DNA from: Ponticoccus litoralis
GTDB taxonomy: Bacteria; Pseudomonadota; Alphaproteobacteria; Rhodobacterales; Rhodobacteraceae
NCBI RefSeq assembly: GCF_039769985.1
Contig: NZ_JBDNCH010000002.1
Location: 3,162,001 to 3,226,000 of the forward strand
DNA: 64,000 bases
Reading direction: 5' to 3'
The translations under genes and the position numbers were made by a program. Position 1 is the first letter of the stretch; each line of letters begins with the position of its first letter. Below are positions 48,741 to 58,156 of the stretch, piece by piece. Under the pieces are notes generated by a model. That model had not been told where the DNA came from and searched no databases. It saw only the letters and a list, made by a program, of their open reading frames with translations.

Positions 48741-49600
48741 TCAGGCGGTGGCCTCGGCCAGCTTGCCCTCGGCCTTCAGCCCGGCGCGGCGGGCGAAGGT
48801 CATGACGTCCTCGCCGGAGTGCGCGGGCACGACGCGGTAGAGCGCTTCGACGAGGTTCTCGATGGCGAATCCGATCAGGCCGAGGCCGATGGCGCCCAGC
48901 AGCAGGCGCCCGAAGGGCTGCGAGCGGATCATGTGCAGCGCCTCGCCGACGCCGCCTGCCTCGCCGGGGTCGGCGGTCAGGGCGGCGTAGAGGATCAGCG
49001 CGCCGATCGCCGCGATCACCACGCCCTGCGCCACGCATCCGGCCTTCATCGCCGGGTCGAGACTGCGGGTCGTGGGGGTGACGCGGATGTGGTCCTTGTA
49101 GGTCTCGGCATGGCCCTTGTAGACGTAGTAGCCCCCGGCGCCGATGGTGCCGAGACCGATGGCGCCGACGATCAGCGGCCCGTAGGGCAGGGCCATCACT
49201 TGCGCGGTCAGGCTTTGGGTGCCGCCGCCCTCACCGCCGCCGCCGCGCAGCGCGGTGGTCAGAACAGAGACACCCAGACCGGCGTGAATGGCCCCGGTGA
49301 CCAGAAGCCCGGCGCGGGCGAAGAGGCCCCCGGCATCGGTGCCCCGGCATTCCAGATCCATCCAGGCGGCGATGACGCGCCAGAGGGCATAGGCGATCAG
49401 CCCCAGCCCGATGGCCCAGAGCGCGATCAGCCCCGAGGTCTGGCCCTTGAGGTCGGCCAGCGCATCGGTGGTGCCCTGCGCCTGCCCCCCTGCCATGCGG
49501 CGAGGACGGCCAGGCCCCCCACGACGGTATAGGTGGCGGCGCGGGCGCCGTAGCCGGCGCGCATCACGGGCACCACCCAGGCGGGGGCTTTGTCGGACAT
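48741..49600 (-). CDS. DUF1206 membrane protein (frameshift near 49487)
   Basis: Starts MSDKAPAWVVPVMRAGYGARAATYTVVGG. Three repeated two-helix units (RAGYGARAATYTVVGGLAVL, ARAGLLVTGAIHAGLGVSVL, MKAGCVAQGVVIAAIGALIL) are the DUF1206 pattern with six membrane segments. One base is missing in the C6 run at 49485-49490, which separates AAWQGG from QAQGTTDALADLKGQ; this is a different class of break from the CCWGG ones. The corrected length is ~286 residues. Function unknown. It lies between glyS and the DUF6446 gene on the same strand. Confidence 0.85.
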
Positions 49601-49774
49601 TGTCTTGCTCCTCTCGGTTGCGAGAGAAGCGCCTGAGGGGCGATCGGGTTCCCGGATTGTCCGGAAACAGGGCGCTGGCATGGGCAACAGCGGCGAAGGA
49701 TCCGTTCGGCTGGACAGCTGCGCCGCCAGCGGGCGGGACAAGGCGGGGCCGCCGGCGCCGGGCGGCCCGTGCTG

Positions 49775-50284
49775 TCAGTCGCGCGGCGGGCAGTCCTCGC
49801 CCAGCGGCGTGCCGTCATAGGCCTTGGCGCCGCAGTCGTTGATCTCGTGCCAGACGTAGCCGCGGCCCTGCTCGGTGATCGCCACGACCCGGTCGATGCC
49901 CCATTCGATGTTGCGCACTCCGGTGAAGACCTGCGCGCGGCCCGCCGCGATCTCTGTCCCCAGCGCCTCGGCGTCGAAGCAGTCGAACCACGCGGGCGTG
50001 ATCTTGGGTTCCGCGCCCTCGTAGGGGGCGTAGGTCGCGGTCAGCTCGGGCAGCGACAGCGCCGTGGTGAAGCAGGCGCGGTAGCGGATCGGAGAGCTGT
50101 CGGCGTCGATGCCTTCGAAGGCCTCGACGGGGATGACCTCGGGCGTGCCCGCCAGCGTCGTCAGCTGGACGTCCTCGCCGGTCGGCTCGACGGTGTCGTA
50201 GAAGGCGTAGACGTTGGTGTACCAGACGCCGAAGCCCGCAGCCAGGGCGCAGAAGACCGTCAGCCCGGCAAGGAACTGGCCCAT
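49775..50284 (-). CDS. DUF6446 membrane-anchored protein
   Basis: A protein of 169 residues starting MGQFLAGLTVFCALAAGFGVWYTNVYAFYD, one N-terminal helix that anchors a periplasmic domain. YRACFTTALSLPELTATYAPYEGAEPKITP and ITPAWFDCFDAEALG carry conserved Cys. The family sits next to glyQ in Rhodobacteraceae. The ATG lies 2 bases beyond the glyQ stop region. Function unknown. Confidence 0.8.
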   Translation of the reverse strand: MGQFLAGLTVFCALAAGFGVWYTNVYAFYDTVEPTGEDVQLTTLAGTPEVIPVEAFEGIDADSSPIRYRACFTTALSLPELTATYAPYEGAEPKITPAWFDCFDAEALGTEIAAGRAQVFTGVRNIEWGIDRVVAITEQGRGYVWHEINDCGAKAYDGTPLGEDCPPRD

Positions 50285-50286
50285 CC

Positions 50287-51226
50287 TCACGCCGCGAACC
50301 CTCCGGCTTCTGTCTGGACGAAGGCATCGGCGCACATCTTGGCCAGTGCCCGGACGCGACCGATATAGGCCTGCCGCTCGGTGACCGAGATCACGCCGCG
50401 CGCGTCCAGGAGGTTGAAGATATGGCTGGCCTTGATGGTCTGGTCATAGGCGGGATGCGCCATGACGATGCGCTTGCCGGTCTTCGGGTCCTCGTGCGGC
50501 TGCGACAGGATGCGGGCGCATTCGGCCTCGGCCTCTTCGAAATGGCGCAGCAGCACCTCGGTGTCCGCCACGTCGAAGTTCCAGCGCGAGTATTCCTCTT
50601 CGGTCTGGCGGAAGATGTCGCCATAGGTCAGCGGCTGCGGGCTTTGCGGGTTGTTGAAGGGCATCTCCATGACGTGGTCGATGCCCAGCACATACATGGC
50701 CAGACGCTCCAGCCCATAGGTCAGCTCGCCCGAGACCGGGGTGCAGTCGTGGCCGCCGACCTGCTGGAAATAGGTGAACTGGCTGACTTCCATGCCGTCG
50801 CACCAGACCTCCCAGCCCAGCCCCCAGGCGCCCAGCGTCGGGCTTTCCCAGTCGTCCTCGACGAAGCGCACGTCGTGCTGGCCCATGTCGATGCCGATGG
50901 CCTCGAGCGAGCCCAGGTACAGCGCCTGAAGGTCCGGCGGGCTGGGTTTGATCAGCACCTGATACTGGTAGTAGTGCTGCAACCGGTTGGGGTTCTCGCC
51001 ATAGCGCCCGTCGGTGGGGCGGCGCGAGGGCTGCACATAGGCGGCGGCCCAGGGTTTGGACCCCAGCGCGCGCAGGGTGGTGGCCGGGTGGAAGGTGCCG
51101 GCGCCCACTTCCATGTCGTAGGGTTGCAGGATGGCGCAGCCCTTGGAGGCCCAGTAGGTCTGAAGCGCCAGGATGATCTCCTCGGAAACAGGCGGGTTTC
51201 GTCTGGGTGGGGACGGTCTGAACCAT
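50287..51226 (-). CDS. glyQ: Glycyl-tRNA synthetase alpha subunit (frameshift near 51182)
   Basis: The class II catalytic subunit: LQPYDMEVGAGTFHPATTLRALG, RRPTDGRYGENPNRLQHYYQYQV (as RYGENPNRLQHYYQYQV) and VGGHDCTPVSGELTYGLERLAMYV are invariant. It activates glycine with ATP and charges tRNA-Gly with GlyS. MVQTVPTQTKPACF precedes the break at CCTCGG/CCGAGG (51180); removing the inserted base gives FQEIILALQTYWASKGC, the standard N-terminus, and a length of ~312 residues. An in-frame start further upstream (51294) would read through unrelated sequence. Confidence 0.95.
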
Positions 51227-51729
51227 GGTCCGTGGGCTCCTTCCGGCAGGTTGGCGCCTGATTGCCGCATTTCGCGCCGGGCTTCAATGACCAACGGGAC
51301 CGCGCGGCGGGACGCATGATCGCAGCGGCTGTGGCGGCGCGATGCCGCCGGGGGTGCCCGGGCAGGGCGGTGGGCAGGCCATCGCGGTGGGCGCCCTACG
51401 GGGCGGGGCGCTTTGCGGCATGGGCGCCGCGCTGGCGGGTCATCACGGCAGGCTCCGCCCGGTGCCGGGGGCCTTTGGCGCCCGGAACAGCCGGGGCGCC
51501 GCCGCAGGGTTCCGAGCTCGGGCCTGTGCGTCCTGACCGCTGTTGTCGCGGCGCCGCGCCGTGTCCACGCATCGGCAAGGGTGGGCCGCCGCGATGTGCC
51601 GCCCCCGTCACATCTGCTTTACGTGGCCGCGAACGCCCTTGATTTTGCGTGCAACCCGCCGGGGCTGCCCTTAAGACATTGGGGAACTGTTCACGAGGGA
51701 GCCCGGGGCCGACAGAGGCCCGATTGACC
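51227..51729. other. Intergenic region between glyQ and the pseudo-protease gene
   Basis: About 500 bases between divergent genes. Open frames on both strands (for example 51262-51642) have random-looking Arg/Ala/Gly composition and no ribosome site. A promoter for each neighbour must lie here; I cannot place them. No repeat of the dispersed family is seen. Confidence 0.45.
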
Positions 51730-53511
51730 ATGACGAAAACGTTTCTCGCCACTGGCCGCTGCGGCCTTCATCGCCGTACAATCCGCCTCCGCGCAGTCTC
51801 CGGATGACAGCGTCTTTATCCAGCTTGAGGCCCGGACCTCGCTGAACAGTGCGCAGGCCAGCGTGCGGACCTACGCCGACCGGCTTCAGGACGTCAGCGG
51901 CTTTGCGCTGGGTGGCGGTTGGTACGGCATCGCCATCGGCCCCTTCACCCGCGCCGAGGCAGAGCGCCAGTTGCAGGACCTGCGGGCGCGTCGCGCGATT
52001 CCGCTCGACAGCTACATCGAAACCGCCGATGCCTACGGCCGCCAGTTCTGGCCCGTCGGTGCCAACGCGCAGCGCATACCGCAGCCCCCGCGCCACAGCC
52101 CGAGCCGGTGCAACAGGCGCAGACCGCGCCGGTGGTCGAGCCGGTGCAGGCCGCGCCCGAGGCCGCGCCGGTGCAGCCCGCACCGGTCCCCGAGGAAACC
52201 CCGCGCGAGGCCCGTGCCTCGGAGGCGCAACTGACCCGGGCAGAGCGCGACGAGTTGCAGATCGCCCTGGAATGGGCCGGTTTCTACCAGGGCCGCATCG
52301 ACGGCGCCTTTGGTGGCGGCACCCGGCGTTCCATGGCCGCATGGCAGGCCGAGAACGGCCACGACGCCACCGGCATCCTGACCACCCGCCAGCGTGACCA
52401 GCTTCTGGGGCAATATTACGCCGTGCTCGAAGGCATGGAGCTGGCCCGCTACGCCGATCCGCGCGCCGGGATCGCCATGGACCTGCCCATGGGCGTGCTG
52501 GAATTCGACCGCTACGAGGCGCCCTTCGCGATCTTCCGCCCCTCGGGCGATCTTCAGGCCCGCGCGCTGCTGATCTCGCAGCCCGGAGACCTGTCGGCAA
52601 TGAATGGCCTTTACGAGGTCATGCAGACGCTGGAGATCGTCCCGCTGGAGGGTGAGCGCAGCCGCGACAACGGCGGCTTTGTCATCGAGGGGGCCAACGA
52701 TCGCATCGTCAGCCATACCGAGGTCTCGCTGCGCAACGGCCAGATCAAGGGCTTCACGCTGATCTGGCCCGCGGGCGACGAGGAACGCCGGACCCGCGTG
52801 CTGGGCCTGATGCGCGCCAGCTTCGAGCGTACCGAGGGCGTTCTCAGCGCCGCCGAGGTCAGCGACGACGGCCAGTCCGTCGATCTGGTGTCCGGTCTCA
52901 AGGTGCGCACAGCCAAGGCCACGGGCTCGGGCTTCTTCATCGAGACGCGCGGCACGGTGCTGACCTCGTCGGACATGGTTGCCTCTTGCGAGCGGATCAC
53001 CCTGAACGGCGTCTACACGGCGCGGGTTCTGGCGTCCGATCCGGCGCTGGGTGTTGCCGTGCTGATGCCTGAAGACCGGCTGGCGCCGCGCCGTGTCGCG
53101 CAGTTCCGCGCCGGTGATCCCCGCCTGCAATCCGAGGTCGCGGTTGCGGGCTTCTCCTTCGGTGGGGTGCTGGCGGCGCCTACGCTGACCTTCGGCACGC
53201 TTGAGGACCTGCGCGGCCTCGGCGGCGAGGAAGAGATGAAGCGCCTTGCCCTTGCGGCGCTGCCCGGCGACGTGGGCGGCCCGGTCTTCGACGCGGGCGG
53301 CACCGTGCTGGGCATGCTGCTGCCGCGCGGCGACGAAGAGGGGCGGCGGCTGCCGGACGAGGTGAGCTTTGCCGCCAAGGGCGAGATGATCCTCGACTTC
53401 CTGCGCGACAATGGCATCCAGCCGGTCGCGCGCGGCGGAATGGGCCCGATGGCGCCCGAAGACCTGACCGCGCTGGCGACCGACATGACGGTGCTGGTGG
53501 GCTGCTGGTAA
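51730..53511 (+). CDS. SPOR-like, peptidoglycan-binding, trypsin-fold pseudo-protease (two frameshifts)
   Basis: After correcting CACTGG at 51750 the signal reads MTKTFLALAAAAFIAVQSASAQ. Residues ~25-100 are SPOR-like; a Pro/Gln-rich linker contains a second break near 52075. LQIALEWAGFYQGRIDGAFGG and AAWQAENG form a PG_binding_1 domain. The C-terminal trypsin fold keeps GSGFFIETRGTVLTSSDMVA and PGDVGGPVFDAGG, but the catalytic His position reads SSD and the GDSGG serine is Val. It is therefore probably not a protease but a periplasmic wall-associated binding protein. About 593 residues. Confidence 0.8.
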
Positions 53512-53535
53512 GGCCGCCACCGACAGCGCAAGAGA

Positions 53536-53568
53536 CGCCCCCGCGAGAGGACCTCGCGGGGGCTTTTT
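53536..53568 (+). terminator. Rho-independent terminator after the pseudo-protease gene
   Basis: GCCCCCGCGAGG and CCTCGCGGGGGC form a 12-bp perfect stem around a short loop, followed by TTTTT, 25 bases past the stop. Confidence 0.9.
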
Positions 53569-53717
53569 CATGCGCGCAGGGCCGCTGACGGGCTTTGCCG
53601 GTTTGACAGGGGGCACGCGCCAGAGGGGGATTGCGGTACACCACCCGGCGCCGCGGCAAGGCGGCCCCGGGATTTGCACATGTTCAAGGCGGCAGGGCCT
53701 TCGCCCCGCCGCCCCGT

Positions 53718-54281
53718 TTACCCCCGCAGGCGGTGATGCAGCACGATGGGCACGACGAGGTCCTCCTCGTCGGTCAGGTGCCGGTCGAGAAAGCCGTTCA
53801 GCCCCTCCAGCGTGTCGCGCAGCGGCTTCGCCTCTTCGGCCATGCCGGCGGGGTCCAGCGTTTCCAGCGTGATCACCCGGTTGGCCTGCCGGGTAAGCCG
53901 GTCGAGCCGTTCGTCCAGAACCACATGGTCCGCCTCCAGCATCTCCAGCCCGCGGGCAAAGCGGGCATCGGCGGCTTCGAGTTCCGGGAAGAAGCGCCGG
54001 TCCTCCCGGGCGTGGTGCCCGTGCAGGTTGCCCACCAGCCGCCCGCCGAAGGCGCCCAGCCGTTCCGCGTAAAGGTCCTCTGGCGTCTCCCCGTCCAGAA
54101 ACCGCTCTGTCTCTGTCTGCAGCAGCGCGCCGATCTGGCGAAAGCCCAGATGTGCCCCCATCCATTGGCGGGTGGCCTTGTGAAAGCCCGGGTGATCCGG
54201 CCAGCCGTCGCGTGGCAGGTCCCGATAGAGGGTCCGCATTTCGGGCGGAAGCCCCTCGCGTTGGGTGATGTCGTAAGTCAT
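53718..54281 (-). CDS. Hemerythrin-domain protein
   Basis: A protein of 187 residues starting MTYDITQREGLP (a TTG nine bases upstream is an alternative). The HHE pattern of iron ligands is visible: HKATRQWMGAHLGF, LHGHHAREDRRFFPEL, EADHVVLDERL and HLTDEEDLVVPIVLHH, giving five His and two acidic ligands for a di-iron site. Such proteins bind O2 or repair iron-sulfur clusters under nitrosative or oxidative stress. A GTTAT-N3-ATAAC dyad 21 bases before the ATG suggests specific control. Confidence 0.83.
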   Translation of the reverse strand: MTYDITQREGLPPEMRTLYRDLPRDGWPDHPGFHKATRQWMGAHLGFRQIGALLQTETERFLDGETPEDLYAERLGAFGGRLVGNLHGHHAREDRRFFPELEAADARFARGLEMLEADHVVLDERLDRLTRQANRVITLETLDPAGMAEEAKPLRDTLEGLNGFLDRHLTDEEDLVVPIVLHHRLRG

Positions 54282-54301
54282 GACACCCAAATCGGGATTG
54301 C

Positions 54302-54314
54302 GTTATATCATAAC
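54302..54314. promoter_or_regulatory. GTTAT-ATC-ATAAC dyad before the hemerythrin gene
   Basis: A 5-3-5 perfect inverted repeat in the only AT-rich patch of the region, 21 bases upstream of the start codon on the minus strand. It may be a repressor site, for example of an Rrf2/NsrR-, GntR- or TetR-type protein; unassigned. Confidence 0.45.
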
Positions 54315-54519
54315 AATACGCATGGACGCACAGAGGTGCTGCCGCCGCGCACCCTTTTCAGTGCCTGAGTGCTGTCTTCCGTCAAGGGCTGTGCGCGGGG
54401 CGTCGGGACCGGCGGGGCCAATCCATCCGGCCAGACAGGGGGCCGCAGGCCCGGTCAAACGACGCGGCACAAGGGGCCGGATGACCCGGGCACGCCCCGG
54501 AATACCCTGTGCCCCAAAG

Positions 54520-54550
54520 AGAAAGGGGGCCGCAGGGGCCCCCTTTCGAT
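54520..54550. terminator. Rho-independent terminator after ilvC
   Basis: GAAAGGGGGCC and GGGCCCCCTTTC pair around GCAG, 20 bases beyond the ilvC stop; the GAAA side gives a U-rich tract on the minus-strand transcript. Confidence 0.75.
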
Positions 54551-54568
54551 CCGATCCGTGAACGGGGA

Positions 54569-55591
54569 TCAGTTCTTGGCCTTGTCGACCATCTTGCCGG
54601 CGGAGATCCACGGCATCATGCCGCGCAGCTTCTCGCCCACCGCTTCGATCTGGTGCTCGTCGTTGATGCGACGGGTCGCCTTGAAGTAGGGCTGACCGAC
54701 CTGGTTCTCGGCCATGAAGTCGCGCACGAACTTGCCGCGCTGGATGTCCGTCAGGACCTCTTTCATGCGGGCCTTGGTCTCTTCGTAGGGCAGGATGCGC
54801 GGACCCGAGACATACTCGCCGTATTCGGCGGTGTTCGAGATCGAGTAGTTCATGTTCGCGATGCCGCCTTCGTAGATCAGGTCGACGATCAGCTTCACCT
54901 CGTGCAGGCACTCGAAGTAGGCCATCTCGGGGGCATAGCCCGCCTCGACCAGCGTCTCGAAGCCCATGCGGATCAGCTCCACAAGGCCACCGCAGAGCAC
55001 GACCTGCTCGCCGAAGAGGTCGGTTTCGCACTCTTCGCGGAAGTTGGTCTCGATGATGCCGGAACGCCCGCCGCCGATGGCCGAGCAGTAGGACAGGCCC
55101 ACTTCCAGCGCCTTGCCGGTTGCGTCCTGATGCACGGCCACGAGGCAGGGCACGCCGCCGCCCTTGGTGTATTCGCCGCGCACGGTGTGGCCGGGGCCCT
55201 TGGGCGCCATCATGATGACGTCGACGCCGGGCTTGGGCTCGATCAGGCCGAAGTGCACGTTCAGACCGTGGGCGAAGGCGATGGCCGAGCCTTCCTTCAG
55301 GTGGTCATGCACGTATTTCTTGTAGGTCTCGGCCTGAAGCTCGTCGGGCATGGTGAACATGATCACGTCGCACCAGGCCGCGGCTTCGGAGATGCCCATG
55401 ACCTGCAGGCCTTCGGCTTCGCATTTCTTGGCCGAGGCCGAGCCTTCGCGCAGGGCGATGGCGACGTTCTTGGCGCCGGAGTCGCGCAGGTTCAGGGCGT
55501 GGGCATGGCCACGGCTGCCGTAGCCGAGGATCGCGACTTTCTTGTCCTTGATCAGGTTCACGTCGCAGTCGCGGTCATAGTAAACGCGCAT
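54569..55591 (-). CDS. ilvC: Ketol-acid reductoisomerase (NADP+)
   Basis: A protein of 340 residues, the class I (short) form. MRVYYDRDCDVNLIKDKKVA, GYGSRGHAHALNLRDSG (NADPH loop, with Arg/Ser for the 2'-phosphate), MMAPKGPGHTVRGEY, ETDLFGEQVVLCGG (Mg2+ Asp/Glu) and CLHEVKLIVDLIYEGG are all intact. It converts acetolactate to dihydroxyisovalerate in valine, leucine and isoleucine synthesis. It is divergent from a pair of Lrp/AsnC regulators, which may control it. Confidence 0.97.
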   Translation of the reverse strand: MRVYYDRDCDVNLIKDKKVAILGYGSRGHAHALNLRDSGAKNVAIALREGSASAKKCEAEGLQVMGISEAAAWCDVIMFTMPDELQAETYKKYVHDHLKEGSAIAFAHGLNVHFGLIEPKPGVDVIMMAPKGPGHTVRGEYTKGGGVPCLVAVHQDATGKALEVGLSYCSAIGGGRSGIIETNFREECETDLFGEQVVLCGGLVELIRMGFETLVEAGYAPEMAYFECLHEVKLIVDLIYEGGIANMNYSISNTAEYGEYVSGPRILPYEETKARMKEVLTDIQRGKFVRDFMAENQVGQPYFKATRRINDEHQIEAVGEKLRGMMPWISAGKMVDKAKN

Positions 55592-55668
55592 GGGGATACA
55601 TCCTTCCGGGTTCTTGTTCTATGGGGCGCACTTTAGCCGGACCGTGGTGAGTGTGTTTGCGTTTTTCA

Positions 55669-55690
55669 GGTATTTGGGCCAAGAAGAAAC
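55669..55690. repeat. Dispersed element, short copy in the ilvC/lrp region
   Basis: AGGTATTTGGGCCAAGAAGAAA matches the core of the family but, unlike the other copies, lies in a divergent promoter region 38 bases before an lrp-like gene. Confidence 0.5.
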
Positions 55691-55727
55691 ATAATCATGC
55701 GTCTTGTTGGGGAATGGTGGAGAATTC

Positions 55728-56184
55728 ATGCTCGACGATACGGATCGGCGCATTCTGCGCTACCTTATGGCGGACCCGGGCATGGCACTGTCGGATCTCG
55801 CAGAGCGGGCGGGGGTCACCGGATCGACCCTGACCCGGCGGCTGGACCGGCTGCGCAGGCGCGGGCTGATTGGAACGGTGCAGGCCGTGGTGGACTGGAA
55901 GGCGCTTGGCTACGAGGTCGAGGTCAGCCTGCGCGTGACCCTTGACAAGACCCAGCCGAGGGCCTTTGACGAGTTCATCCAGGGCGCCGAGGGATGTCCC
56001 GGAAGTGCTTGAGATACAGACGTTTCTGGGGCAGGTGGACGTGCGCCTGCTGATCGTGGCGCGGGATATGGCGCATTACCAGAGACTGTACCGTGAACAC
56101 CTGCTGACCCTGCCGCATATCACCGACATAGAGGCGCTGATGCATGTCGCCCGTGTCTTCGAGAACGAGGCCCTGCCGCTGTGA
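55728..56184 (+). CDS. Lrp/AsnC family regulator 1 (frameshift near 55989)
   Basis: MLDDTDRRILRYLMADPGMALSDLAERAGVTGSTLTRRLD (as LDDTDRRILRYLMADPG and AERAGVTGSTLTRRLDRL) is the winged HTH of Lrp. The RAM effector domain follows after the break at CCGAGG (55987): removing one base reads GARDVPEVLEIQTFLGQVDV and ends HVARVFENEALPL. The corrected protein has ~151 residues, as usual. Its stop overlaps the next regulator's GTG. Tandem Lrp genes often form hetero-oligomers. Divergent ilvC is a candidate target. Confidence 0.87.
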
Positions 56185-56636
56185 TCGTGCTTGACGACAT
56201 CGACCGCGCGCTGATCCGGGCGTTGGCCAGAGACATGACGCAAAGCGCCGGGGCGCTGGGGCGCGCGCATGGTCTGTCGCAGCCCGCCTGCTGGCGCCGC
56301 ATAAAGCGTCTGCGCGAGGCGGGGGTCTTTCGCGGCGCGCGGCTGGACGTGAACGCCGAGGCCATGGGTTTTGGCGTGACGGTCTTTCTGGGTGTCAAGC
56401 TGGCCACCAAGGGGCGCGTCAGCCTGGAAGACTTCGAGCGTGTCGTCAGCGCGATCCCCGAGGTGCAGACGGTCGAGCATGTGCTGGGCGCCTATGACTA
56501 CCGCCTGCGGGTCGTGGCGCGCGACCTCTCCGATTTCGAGCGGGTGCTGCGACGGCGGATCATGGCGCTGCCGGGGGTGGGCAATCTGGACGCCAATGTC
56601 ATGCTCTCGGAAGAGCGCCGCCCGGGGCCGCTGTAG
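56181..56636 (+). CDS. Lrp/AsnC family regulator 2
   Basis: A protein of 151 residues with GTG start overlapping the stop of regulator 1 (GTGA). HTH: IDRALIRALARDMTQSAGALGRAHGLSQPACWRRIKRL (as LSQPACWRRIKRLREAG). The RAM domain AIPEVQTVEHVLGAYDYRLRV follows the family pattern. Intact. Cotranslated with regulator 1, so the two probably work together. Ligand unknown, likely an amino acid. Confidence 0.9.
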   Translation: MIVLDDIDRALIRALARDMTQSAGALGRAHGLSQPACWRRIKRLREAGVFRGARLDVNAEAMGFGVTVFLGVKLATKGRVSLEDFERVVSAIPEVQTVEHVLGAYDYRLRVVARDLSDFERVLRRRIMALPGVGNLDANVMLSEERRPGPL

Positions 56637-56836
56637 CCGGGGCGGCGCATGCCGCCGGTGATGGAGGTCGGGCCCACTCCCGGGGGCGTGCCCCTGCGGG
56701 TGGACACGCCCGGCGCGCTTGGGGGACGCCGGGGCGGGGGCTTTGGAGTGGCAGGCAGGCGGCGCTGCGGCAATTCGGGTTTTGCCAATCCGTGCACCAG
56801 CCGCTACGTCTTGGCCGGAACAGGATGGAGAGAGCC

Positions 56837-57961
56837 ATGGCGCTTTTGGACAGGGTTGACCCCTCGGGTCTGGACGAATTCTCGGTGGTCTTCACCGACC
56901 GCTCGCTGAATCACATGTCGGCACAGTTTCAGGAGGTCATGCGCGACATTTCCTCCATGCTGCGCGAGGTCTACGGCGCGGCGGAGGTGGCGCTGGTGCC
57001 CGGCGGCGGCACCTTCGGGATGGAAGCGGTCGCCCGCCAGTTCGGACAGGAGGCCCGGGTGCTGGTGGTCCGCAACGGCTGGTTCTCCTACCGCTGGTCG
57101 CAGATCTTCGAGGCCGGCGGATTCGCCGGAGAGACCACGGTGCTGAAGGCCCGTCAGACCAGCAACAGCGCCACCGCGCCCTTTGCTCCGCCGCCGATCG
57201 AAGAGGTCGAGGCCGCCATCGCCGAGGCGCAGCCGGATCTGGTCTTCGCCCCGCATGTGGAAACCGCGGTAGGGATCATCCTGCCCGATGACTACATCAC
57301 CCGCATGGCGAAGGCCGCGCATGACGCGGGCGCGCTGATGGTGCTGGACTGCATCGCCTCTGGCTGCGTCTGGGTCGATATGCAGGCAACCGGCGTCGAC
57401 GTGCTGATCTCGGCGCCGCAGAAGGGCTGGTCCTCGACGCCCTGCGCCGGGCTGGTCATGCTGTCCGAGCGCGCCGCCCGGCGGATGCAGGACACCACCT
57501 CGAACAGCTTCGCCGCCGACCTGAAGAAATGGCGCGAGATCATGAAGGCCTACGAGGACGGCGGCCACGCCTATCACGCCACCCTGCCCACCGACGGGCT
57601 GAAGATGTTCCGCGACACAATGGCGGAAACCCGGGACTACGGTTTCGACCGGCTGAAGGACGCGCAATGGGCGCTTGGCGACAAGGTCCGCGCAATGTTC
57701 GCCGGGAAGGGTATCGCATCGGTCGCCGCCGAGGGCTTCGGCGCCCCGGGCGTGGTGGTCAGCTATACCGGCGATGCCGATGTGAAGACCGGAAAGGCCT
57801 TTGCCGCCAAGGGCATGCAGATCGCCGCCGGGGTGCCGCTGGCGGTTGACGAGCCGGCGGGGTTCTCGACCTTCCGCATTGGCCTCTTCGGCCTCGACAA
57901 GCTCTACGACGTGGATGCCACCGTCGAACGCCTGCGCGCCACGGTCGACGCGGTGCTCTGA
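56837..57961 (+). CDS. Class V aminotransferase (alanine/serine-glyoxylate type)
   Basis: A protein of ~374 residues. The start at 56837 (MALLDRVDPSGLDEFSVVF) has GGAGAG eight bases upstream; an ATG at 56825 is the alternative. PLP-binding Lys is in LISAPQKGWSSTPCAG, MVLDCIASGCVWVDMQATGVD (as MVLDCIASG) carries the Asp, and PGGGTFGMEAVARQF the phosphate loop. It transfers an amino group between small amino and oxo acids; glyoxylate or pyruvate as acceptor is likely. It follows the Lrp pair at 200 bases and may be their target. Confidence 0.85.
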   Translation: MALLDRVDPSGLDEFSVVFTDRSLNHMSAQFQEVMRDISSMLREVYGAAEVALVPGGGTFGMEAVARQFGQEARVLVVRNGWFSYRWSQIFEAGGFAGETTVLKARQTSNSATAPFAPPPIEEVEAAIAEAQPDLVFAPHVETAVGIILPDDYITRMAKAAHDAGALMVLDCIASGCVWVDMQATGVDVLISAPQKGWSSTPCAGLVMLSERAARRMQDTTSNSFAADLKKWREIMKAYEDGGHAYHATLPTDGLKMFRDTMAETRDYGFDRLKDAQWALGDKVRAMFAGKGIASVAAEGFGAPGVVVSYTGDADVKTGKAFAAKGMQIAAGVPLAVDEPAGFSTFRIGLFGLDKLYDVDATVERLRATVDAVL

Positions 57962-58072
57962 TCTCAGGTCCGGGCGCCCGCCCTGCACGGGGCGGGCGCC
58001 CGGGGTCCGCGGGCCGGTTGGTCCGTGCTGGCACTGTGCCGCGAGGTACCGGGCCGCAGGATACTGGCCCGC

Positions 58073-58133
58073 TGCTTCTCTGGTCCCGCAAATACCCTCG
58101 GGGGGAAGGCCGAAGGCCGGGGGGCAGAGCCCC
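58073..58133. repeat. Dispersed 3'-end element, reverse copy
   Basis: CTTCTCTGGTCCCGCAAATACCCTCGGGG followed by a GGCCGAAGGCC hairpin and GGGGGGCAGAGCCCC: the minus-oriented form, just beyond the stop of the UbiH-type gene. Confidence 0.68.
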
Positions 58134-58156
58134 TTCGCGCTTGGCCCCCTTCGCGC

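Noticed and set aside
51262..51642. 126-codon frame in the glyQ upstream region
   Set aside because: Composition is that of random GC-rich sequence, no ribosome site, and open frames exist on both strands.
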